NCBI GenBank assembly: GCA_964426945.1
Contig: CAYRSS010000011.1
Location: forward strand, 1-64,000
Length of the DNA stretch: 64,000 nt
From: CAYRSS01 sp964426945
Lineage (GTDB): Bacteria; Planctomycetota; Phycisphaerae; UBA1845
Direction: 5' to 3'
A model generated the notes under the pieces. That model had not been told where the DNA came from. It did no database searches and saw only the letters and a program-made list of their open reading frames with translations. Both the position numbers and the translations under genes were made by a program. Each line of letters begins with the position of its first letter. Position 1 is the stretch's first letter. Shown here in pieces: positions 55,549 through 64,000 of the stretch.

Positions 55549-55560
55549 CCCCCTTCTGCA

Positions 55561-55608
55561 AACCGGCCGGTCGCGCAGGCGTCGATACGCCTGGCGCGCC
55601 GGCCGGTT
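55561..55608 (-). terminator. Strong hairpin after katG
   Basis: AACCGGCCGG pairs with CCGGCCGGTT and an inner AGGCGT pairs with ACGCCT across a CGAT loop, extended by CGCGC/GCGCG. It lies 18 nt past the katG stop on the minus strand. No T-run follows, so termination is likely but not certain. Confidence 0.6.
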
Positions 55609-55625
55609 GCGCTTTCACGGGGCGG

Positions 55626-58007
<2,382 letters not shown>

Positions 58008-58029
58008 GTGAAACCTCCTTGTGTCCTTG

Positions 58030-58051
58030 AGGTGTCGTTGGGCCGACACCT
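58030..58051 (-). promoter_or_regulatory. Perfect dyad upstream of katG
   Basis: AGGTGTCG and CGACACCT form a perfect 8-bp inverted repeat across 6 nt, ending about 22 nt before the katG GTG and just upstream of its ribosome binding site. It could be an operator for an oxidative-stress repressor or an mRNA hairpin. The regulator is unknown. Confidence 0.45.
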
Positions 58052-58424
58052 TCCGTTTGATCCCGCGGGCGCTGCCGACGAGACCTCGCCGGCCAGCCTA
58101 CCGCGCCCGGGGCCGGGGGCGCACCGTTCGTGGGGGGCTTACTTCGGCTCCCGGGGTTCGGCGCAGAGCCGGCCGGCATCCGCAAGGCGCCAGCGCCTCC
58201 GGGACGGTGGATGGCCTCCAGGCGATAGCGGCCGCGGTGCTATGGCAAATCGCGCAGCTGGCGTGGCAGGACGCGCGGGGTGTCGGGCTTCTGCCCGCCC
58301 CGGCGATCCTCCGCACCCGGGGTCAGCGGATGTCGCCGCACGCTGAGCTTGCCATTCGCCGGTCGTGCGGACCCGCGTCGACGAATGTGCCATGCATGTG
58401 ACGGGCCATTCCCGGGGGCCGTGC
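58052..58424. other. Divergent intergenic stretch between katG and the propeller gene
   Basis: About 370 bp without a believable gene. Short frames lack ribosome binding sites and domains. Promoters for both flanking genes should lie here. On the plus side only a TATGCT -10 at 58425 was clear, and none was clear for katG. Confidence 0.4.
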
Positions 58425-58430
58425 TATGCT
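58425..58430 (+). promoter_or_regulatory. -10 element of the propeller-protein gene
   Basis: TATGCT about 60 nt before the ATG at 58490, in the same GTGCTATGCTG context as the methyltransferase promoter at 46672. Confidence 0.4.
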
Positions 58431-58489
58431 GACCGGGCCGCGGCGGCCTGGCGATGACTGCGCCCGCACGCGGCCCCGGAGAACGATCC

Positions 58490-59554
58490 ATGAAGACGAC
58501 GTTCCTGACGCTGCTGCTCACGGCCGGATTGGCGTGCCCGGCCGCCTGGGCGCAGCCGGCGCCTTTCATCGGCCCGCTCGAGAAGCCGGATCCGTACTTC
58601 ACGCCGCCCCCGGCCCGAACGACGGCGTACATGCCGCGGGTCATCATCCGCAACATGCGGGAGGATCGCGCCGGGAACATCTGGTTCGCCACGTTCGGCG
58701 GCCCGATCCGCTACGACGGAAAGGATTTCACGAACTTCGCCGAGGAAGTGGGCCTGGCGAAACGGCGGATTTTCTCGCTGCTGGAGGATAGATCGGGCGC
58801 CCTCTGGTTCGGGTCCATCACCGGCGGCGCGTCGCGCTATGACGGAAAGTCCACCGCCCTGTTCACGCAGCAGGACGGCTTGGGCAGCAACGACGTGTCC
58901 TGGATCTTCGAAGATCGCCACGGTCACATCTGGTTCGGCACCGAGAACGGTGCGACCCGCTACGACGGCAAGTCGATGACCAACTTCACCACGAAGGAAG
59001 GGCTCGTCCACAACTCGGTCTATACGATCACCCAGGACGCTTCAGGACGGATCTGGTTCGGAACGCAGGGCGGCGTCTGCTCGTACGACGGCAAGTCGTT
59101 TTCCAACCTCGCCGACCAGGTCGGCCGGTCGTTCGTGAATATCCGTGCGATGGTGGTGGACCGATCGGGCAACCTCTGGTTCGGCGGCCAGGAGGGGGCC
59201 TTCCGGTTTGATGGCAAGTCCGTGACGACGTTCACGACCAAAGAAGGGTTGCTGGATGATTTCGTCGGCTCGATGATCCTCGACCGGGCGGGGAACGTCT
59301 GGCTGGGACACCCGGGGCGGTTCCCCGACGGCATCGGCGGCGGCGCAAGCCGGTACGATGGCAAGTCCTTTACGCACCTCACGCAACAGGACGGCCTCGG
59401 CAGCGTCACCGTCTACTGCATGCTCGAAGACAAGACCGGGAACATCTGGTTCGGCAGCGCCGACGCGGGCGCAAGCCGCTACGACGGGAAGACCTTCATT
59501 GATTTTTCGGCGAACCGCACCGCTTCGCCACCCGTGCCGGAGGGGTCGAAGTAA
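58490..59554 (+). CDS. Secreted beta-propeller of two-component-regulator type (Reg_prop repeats)
   Basis: A 354-aa exported protein from the ATG at 58490, with GGAGAA 8 nt upstream and a signal peptide (LTLLLTAGLACPAAWAQ). It consists of about seven repeats of roughly 40 aa with the consensus DR(S/T)GNIWFGTxxGGASRYDGKSFTxFTxxDGLxxNxV, typical of the periplasmic sensor propellers of hybrid two-component systems. Here there is no histidine kinase, transmembrane helix or DNA-binding domain, so it is a stand-alone propeller that probably binds a ligand. It ends soon after the last repeat. An in-frame ATG at 58454 would place 12 residues before the signal. Confidence 0.85.
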   Translation: MKTTFLTLLLTAGLACPAAWAQPAPFIGPLEKPDPYFTPPPARTTAYMPRVIIRNMREDRAGNIWFATFGGPIRYDGKDFTNFAEEVGLAKRRIFSLLEDRSGALWFGSITGGASRYDGKSTALFTQQDGLGSNDVSWIFEDRHGHIWFGTENGATRYDGKSMTNFTTKEGLVHNSVYTITQDASGRIWFGTQGGVCSYDGKSFSNLADQVGRSFVNIRAMVVDRSGNLWFGGQEGAFRFDGKSVTTFTTKEGLLDDFVGSMILDRAGNVWLGHPGRFPDGIGGGASRYDGKSFTHLTQQDGLGSVTVYCMLEDKTGNIWFGSADAGASRYDGKTFIDFSANRTASPPVPEGSK

Positions 59555-59704
59555 GAAAAAGGGGTCACGGGACCGTGTGTGTGTTGTGGACGGGTGGCCC
59601 ATCCTTCGTCGTACTCCGCGCAGGGTGGGCTCGCGATGATGGCCTGCAGGGTCGATGGGTTTGGGCTGCTAGGCCTCGCGGCGAAACTCCACGGCGGGTG
59701 GCAG

Positions 59705-59728
59705 TCTCACGCTGTATTCAGCGTGGGC
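59705..59728. repeat. Palindromic CACGCTG...CAGCGTG element, copy 2
   Basis: A perfect inverted repeat CACGCTG-TATT-CAGCGTG in the gap between the propeller gene and malic enzyme, similar to the copy at 55286. The gap (59555-59823) holds no gene. Confidence 0.4.
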
Positions 59729-59823
59729 GTACCCTCCGCCGACGGAAAGCCCTCGCTGCGCCGACTGGCGGGCGGGTCTCACGCCCCGCGCCGCGTCCCC
59801 GGGTGGTTCATCCCGGGCATGCC

Positions 59824-61536
59824 TCACTCCGGCGGGGCGACCGGGACGTATTCCGGGTACCACATCACCTCGCGCACCACGCGGGCCGCGTCGTCGCGGC
59901 TCAGGCGGCGGCCGAGGTGGTTTTCCGAGGCGTACACCACCACCTCAGTCGCGATCGCCCGGCTCACCTCGCGCAGCTCGCTCTGGTCGGGGTAGATCGC
60001 GCCCGCCACCAGCCGTTCGTGGCTGACGATCTCCGAGAGCGTCTGGGCGGCGACGAGGAACATCTCCTGCGTTACTTCCTTGGCCTCCGAGACAATCGCC
60101 GCCAGCCCGACGCCGGGGAAGATAAACACGTTGTTCGCCTGGCCGATGATCCGCTGCCGGCCGCCGTGGGTTACGTTGCCGAAGGGGCTGCCCGTCGCGA
60201 CGATCGCCCGGCCGTCGGACCAGGCCAGGGCGTCGGCGGGTGTGCACTCGCACTTGCTTGTCGGGTTTGACAGCGGCATCACCAGCGGCTGCTTCGTGTG
60301 ACGGGCCAGCTCGCGGATCATGCTCTCGGTGAAGGCCCCGGCCACCGCGGTCGCGCCGATCAGCACCGTCGGCTTGAACGCCGCGATGAGCTCCTCGACG
60401 GTGAGCCCCTCGCGCGGCTTGATGCCGTAGTGCGCCAAGTCGCGCTGCGAGAGGGCGAACTCCCGCTTGTGGGGTTCGCCCAGTTCGCGCCCTTCGTAGA
60501 CCAGCCCGTGGGTGTCAGTGAGCACCTGCGCCCGGCGAGCCGTCTCCTCCGTCGCGCCGTCCGACAGCATCGCCAGCCGCACCAGCCGGGCGATCCCCAC
60601 CGAGGCGGCGCCCGCCCCGATGTACAGGATGCGCTGGTCGGCGATCGGCTCGCGCACCAGCCGCAGCGACGCGAGAATGCCCGCCAGTGCGACCGCCGCG
60701 GTGCCCTGGATGTCGTCGTTGAAGCAGGGCAGCCGCTTGTGGTATTGCTCGAGGATGTGGAAGGCGTTGCGGTTCTTGAAGTCCTCCCACTGGACGACGG
60801 CGTGCGGGAAAACCTCCGCCACCGCCTCCACAAAGGCCTCGATCAGGTCGTCGTACGCCTGCCCGGTCAGGCGCGGCTTGCGATAGCCCATGTAGAGCGG
60901 GTCGTTCAGCAGCGATTCGTTGTTCGTGCCCACGTCGAGGCTCACTGGCAGCGTCTTGCTGGGGTGGATGCCCGCGCCGCCGACGTACAAGGCCAGCTTG
61001 CCCACGGGAATCCCCATCCCGCCGCAGCCCTGATCACCCAGGCCGAGGATCCGCTCGTTGTCGGTCACCACGATGAGGCGGATGTCGTGGTTCGGGTAGT
61101 TGCGCAGCACCCGCCGGAGGTGGGGGGCGTCGTCCGGCGTAATCCATATCCCCCGCACATATCGAAAGATATGACTGAACTGGCGGCAGGCGTAGCCGAC
61201 CGTCGGCGTGTAAACGATGGGCATCAGCTTCGCGAGGTTGTCCACCAGCAGGCGATAGAAGAGCGTCTCGTTGCGGTCCTGGAGCGTGGCCAGGTAGATG
61301 TATTTCTCGAGGTCGGTGGCCTTGGCGCTGAGGTGCTCCTGGGCGAGGGCGACCTGCTGTTCGATGGTCATCACCGCCGGCGGCAGCACGCCGGTGAGGT
61401 GAAGCAGTTCGCGCTCTTCCTGCGTAAACGCTAAGCCCTTGTTGACGGCGGGGTTATGGAGGACCGGCACGCCGGTGAGCTTGGTGTGAATGTGTTCGGG
61501 GCCGCGCAGTTCGCGAATGATGTGCGGAACGCTCAT
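59824..61536 (-). CDS. NAD-dependent malic enzyme
   Basis: Oxidative decarboxylation of malate to pyruvate. The 570-aa size fits the large SfcA/MaeA-type NAD enzymes. The ATG at 61536 (MSVPHIIRELRGPEHIH) has AGAGG about 8 nt upstream. Landmarks are MPIVYTPTVGYACRQFSHIFR, VVTDNERILGLGDQGCGGMGIPVGKLALY with the substrate-binding region, LPVSLDVGTNNE, FKNRNAFHILEQYHKRLPCFNDDIQGTAAVALAGI with metal-binding acidic residues, the Rossmann motif LYIGAGAASVGIARL, and MPLSNPTSKCECTPADAL. It stands alone and links the TCA cycle to gluconeogenesis or biosynthesis. Confidence 0.95.
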   Translation of the reverse strand: MSVPHIIRELRGPEHIHTKLTGVPVLHNPAVNKGLAFTQEERELLHLTGVLPPAVMTIEQQVALAQEHLSAKATDLEKYIYLATLQDRNETLFYRLLVDNLAKLMPIVYTPTVGYACRQFSHIFRYVRGIWITPDDAPHLRRVLRNYPNHDIRLIVVTDNERILGLGDQGCGGMGIPVGKLALYVGGAGIHPSKTLPVSLDVGTNNESLLNDPLYMGYRKPRLTGQAYDDLIEAFVEAVAEVFPHAVVQWEDFKNRNAFHILEQYHKRLPCFNDDIQGTAAVALAGILASLRLVREPIADQRILYIGAGAASVGIARLVRLAMLSDGATEETARRAQVLTDTHGLVYEGRELGEPHKREFALSQRDLAHYGIKPREGLTVEELIAAFKPTVLIGATAVAGAFTESMIRELARHTKQPLVMPLSNPTSKCECTPADALAWSDGRAIVATGSPFGNVTHGGRQRIIGQANNVFIFPGVGLAAIVSEAKEVTQEMFLVAAQTLSEIVSHERLVAGAIYPDQSELREVSRAIATEVVVYASENHLGRRLSRDDAARVVREVMWYPEYVPVAPPE

Positions 61537-61975
61537 GGGGGGAACCTCTCGGCGAGCCTGCGGCCGCAATCCGGGCGGGGCGGGGACGCCTGCCGAGAAG
61601 GCTAGCACGGATCGTTCCAGGGGGGAACCTGCGAGGCCGATGTGCAGGTTTCCGCGCGTCCGATAATGCGTTCAAGTCTCCCAATGCTGATAACCGATGA
61701 TCGGATGGTCGGGGTCCGCGCGGGCTCGGCAGGGTGCGCAAACCTTGCCGTGGACGCGGCCGTCCGGAGGGACGGGGCGGATCCCGGGCTGCAGGGCGCG
61801 TTTCGGCGGCGCGGGCGACCGTGTTTGCCGACTTCAGGGCGAAGCGGGCCGGGGCTCGCACGTCGCTTCGGCCGTCCTGCATCCGCGGTTGTACCGCTTG
61901 TCGGGCGGCAGGAGGCGGCCCGGCGATGCGGCGGAGATCACCTCGCCTCCCTCATGCACCGTGTGAGGGCTCCTC
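61537..61975. other. Divergent intergenic stretch before parA-CBM48
   Basis: About 440 bp without a convincing gene. GATAAT at 61662-61667 is the best -10 towards the ParA-CBM48 gene, but no -35 is at a proper distance. The predicted leader would exceed 300 nt, so the true promoter may be closer. No RNA gene recognised. Confidence 0.4.
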
Positions 61976-63457
61976 GTGTACCGGATAACCATCGCGAACC
62001 AGAAGGGCGGCTGTGGCAAGACCACGGTGGCCATCAACCTTGCCGCATCCATCGCCCGAGAGGGCAAGTCGGTCCTGCTGGTCGATCTCGACCCGCAGGG
62101 TCACTGTGCACTCGGGCTCGCGGTGCCCGACGAGCAGATCGACCTGTCGATCTACGACTGCCTGATCAGCCGCGTGAAGGGCGAGCCGGTCGAGCTGTCG
62201 AGCGTGCTGTGGCAGATCATGCCGAATCTCAGCCTTGCCCCCGCGCGGGCGAACCTGTCGGGCTTCGAGCCGGCGATGGGCGAGCGTCCCGGCGCGGACA
62301 CGCTGCTGTGCGAGATGCTCGACAGCTTCGGCGACCGCTTTGACTACTGCATCATGGACTGCCCGCCGCACCTGGGCCTGCTGATGAAGAACGGCCTGAA
62401 GGCGGCGGACGAGGTGATCATCCCGGTCGATACCGGCTTCTTCTCGCTGCACGGCCTGACGCAGCAGATGGAGACGGTCGAGCGTCTCTGCGAGCGGAGC
62501 ACGCGCCGGCCGGTCGTTCGCGTGCTGGCCAATCAGTACGACGTCCGCACGAAGCTGGCCCGCGAAATCCTCGCCGAGCTGCGCGGCCGCTACGGCAGCG
62601 CCCTCTACGAGACGACGATCAACTTCAACACGAAGCTCAAGGAAGGCGCCAGCTTCGGCCAGCCCATCACCGAATTTGCCCCCAACAGCATGGGCGCCCG
62701 CGATTTCCAGGCCCTCGCCCGCGCGATCATCGGCGGCTCGGCGTCGGTCTCGGCGGATCCGGAGCTGCTCAAGCACGTGGAGAAGCTGACCGCAGACGCG
62801 GAGCGGCTGCTCGCCACGACGACGACGCTGGTGGGCCAGCGCCTCGTCGACCCGGCGGGGCCAGCGCCGGCGGGCAGGCCGGCGGATACGCTCGTGGCCG
62901 CCAAGGCGTTTTCGCCGGGCGACCGCGCGGGCGGCTTCGACTTCCCGGCGCTCGATCGGGCCGTGCCAGCCGCGCGGACCGAGACAACGCGTCGGCCCGA
63001 TCCGGTGACGCCCGCAGCGCCGACTGAATCGACCCGCCCGGCCGCCCCGAGCCGCGTCGTTCCGACGGCGCCGGTCGTTGCCTCCACGCCCGTTGCCACC
63101 ACCTTCACGACGCGGCCGCTCGATATGCAGGATCGCGCTGCGATGAACGAGGCCATTGATCGGAAGATCGCCGCGGCCTATGGCGTTCGTCAGGAAGGGG
63201 AGATCGTGATTTTCCGCAGCCGACAGGCGTCGGCCAGCGAGGTCCAGCTTGCGGGCGACTTCAACGACTGGATGCCCCACACCACGCCGATGCGGACGCT
63301 GGGCAACGGCGAGTTCGAGGCTCGCCTCCGGATTACGCCGGGGCGGTATCGCTATCGGCTCGTCGTTGACGGCCGGTGGTGTCACGATCAGCACAACCCG
63401 CTGGCCGAGGCCAACGAGTACGGCGAGACCAACTCGGTCGTCGAAGTCCGGCGGTGA
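61976..63457 (+). CDS. ParA/MinD-type ATPase fused to a CBM48 glycogen-binding domain
   Basis: A 493-aa fusion. The start is a GTG at 61976, preceded by GAGGG at 6 nt. Residues 1-255 form a deviant-Walker ATPase: KGGCGKTT (10-17, signature Lys10), DLDPQG (37-42), FDYCIMDCPP (122-131) and DTGFFSLHGLTQQM. A Pro/Ala/Thr-rich linker (about 260-400) follows. Residues 407-493 form an AMPK-beta/CBM48-type glycan-binding domain: VQLAGDFNDWMPHTTPM, GRYRYRLVVDGRWCHDQHNP, with likely sugar-contact Trp432, Trp468 and Asn474. No ParB is adjacent. Plausibly the ATPase localises or partitions glycogen granules, or uses glycan binding as a sensor. This role is inference. The fusion itself is clearly visible. 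Confidence 0.93.
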   Translation: MYRITIANQKGGCGKTTVAINLAASIAREGKSVLLVDLDPQGHCALGLAVPDEQIDLSIYDCLISRVKGEPVELSSVLWQIMPNLSLAPARANLSGFEPAMGERPGADTLLCEMLDSFGDRFDYCIMDCPPHLGLLMKNGLKAADEVIIPVDTGFFSLHGLTQQMETVERLCERSTRRPVVRVLANQYDVRTKLAREILAELRGRYGSALYETTINFNTKLKEGASFGQPITEFAPNSMGARDFQALARAIIGGSASVSADPELLKHVEKLTADAERLLATTTTLVGQRLVDPAGPAPAGRPADTLVAAKAFSPGDRAGGFDFPALDRAVPAARTETTRRPDPVTPAAPTESTRPAAPSRVVPTAPVVASTPVATTFTTRPLDMQDRAAMNEAIDRKIAAAYGVRQEGEIVIFRSRQASASEVQLAGDFNDWMPHTTPMRTLGNGEFEARLRITPGRYRYRLVVDGRWCHDQHNPLAEANEYGETNSVVEVRR

Positions 63458-63785
63458 TCGCCGGGCAGCGGGCCGGGGGGGGGCGATCGGATTGCTTCTC
63501 GGCGGTGATACGCTTCACGGGCTCGATGCGGCCCGCCCCGATCGGGGTGCGCCGGCGAGTCCGGAGCGGAAAGTCTGGCGCGGTTGCGACCGAGCCTCAT
63601 GGTCGGTGTCCGGGGCGGAGCCTCGGCGGCCGGCGTGGGGCTCGTCGCGTCGGGGGGCGGCGCCATTGCGGTGACCGCTGGCCGGTTGTCTAATCCGCGA
63701 CTACCCTGCCTGGCTTGCCGCCGATGGGCTGGGGATCGCCCGGATCCGGATCGGCTGTTCCCGCGGCCCCCGCGCCGGGAGCCCC
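63458..63785. other. Intergenic stretch with a possible promoter
   Basis: About 330 bp. TTGCGG at 63666-63671, a 17-nt spacer and TCTAAT at 63689-63694 could drive the following gene. Otherwise I see only high-GC, partly G-run sequence and no RNA gene. Confidence 0.35.
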
Positions 63786-64000
63786 ATGAGTTCTGTCACG
63801 CCCTCACTCGATCCGCCCGCCGGGCCGGAACATCGGCCTCACGCGATCCATCCGACGTGGCACGCGCTGCTCGTGTGCTTCGTCGTGACGGCCGCGCTCT
63901 ACGCGAACGCGGTGCCGAACGCCTTCCTGGTCGATGATCCGGCCATCATCCTGCGCAACCCGGCCGTGCGCGACGGCGACTATCTCCGCATCCTGACCGG
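63786..64000 (+). CDS. Start of a membrane TPR/glycosyltransferase-like protein, cut by the window edge
   Basis: Only the first 71 codons are present, from the ATG at 63786 with GGGAG 4-5 nt upstream. The sequence runs MSSVTPSLDP..., a transmembrane segment (WHALLVCFVVTAALYANAV), then NAFLVDDPAIILRNPAVRDGDYLRIL. The pattern YANxxxNxFxxDDxxIIxxNPxV is typical of large membrane proteins with an N-terminal glycosyltransferase-C-like half and C-terminal TPRs (TMTC-like). The continuation lies outside the window, so length and domain order are unknown. Confidence 0.7.
   Translation, partial: MSSVTPSLDPPAGPEHRPHAIHPTWHALLVCFVVTAALYANAVPNAFLVDDPAIILRNPAVRDGDYLRILT

Overview
The window is GC-rich, densely coded bacterial chromosome. 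The gene families suggest Planctomycetota, perhaps Phycisphaerae-like. The clues are a pseudopilin-headed DUF1559-type protein, a PEP-CTERM protein with a short LGLGAAALLRRARR tail, dockerin-like repeats (DGNGVINAADRGQISANIG), and secreted TPR, HEAT and SGNH proteins with no close model-organism counterpart. This is inferred from families. No rRNA, tRNA or CRISPR array was seen.

Layout. 1-2.5 kb: broken RHS locus with an atypically AT-rich tip, a small membrane protein beside it and a palindromic insertion. 2.5-7.1 kb: two-gene RND efflux operon. 7.4-9.3 kb: MutS2 without an Smr domain, divergent from an HtrA-type protease. 11-19.8 kb: endonuclease V, an alpha/beta hydrolase, a TPR protein, secreted and small proteins, a pseudo-receiver, a thioredoxin-like protein and a phosphodiester-glycosidase-domain protein. 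19.9-25.5 kb: a 1474-aa secreted lamin-tail/dockerin/PPC protein and a pseudopilin. 25.8-31.3 kb: a PpiD/SurA-like membrane chaperone, divergent from topoisomerase I with six zinc ribbons. 31.3-36.8 kb: secreted GH57 glycosidase, a family 2 glycosyltransferase and GDP-mannose dehydratase. 36.8-39.2 kb: HEAT-repeat protein. 39.4-46.5 kb: tightly coupled minus-strand operon of GH38 alpha-mannosidase, HExxH mini-protein, permease and HyuA-like ATPase. 46.7-55.1 kb: methyltransferase, PEP-CTERM protein behind a long leader, SGNH protein, GH13 enzyme and a secreted protein. 55.3-61.5 kb: transposase remnant, exported KatG, a beta-propeller protein and malic enzyme. 61.9-64 kb: a ParA ATPase fused to a CBM48 glycogen-binding module, then a truncated membrane protein gene.

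Themes. Alpha-glucan-related modules recur: GH57 with a starch-binding-like module, GH13, a PEP-CTERM protein with two starch-binding-like repeats, and ParA-CBM48. The ParA-CBM48 fusion is the strongest candidate for an under-described system, followed by the four-gene mannosidase operon. Three genes (nfi, the glycosyltransferase and the methyltransferase) have a -10 hexamer exactly 6 nt before the start codon, which points to leaderless mRNAs.
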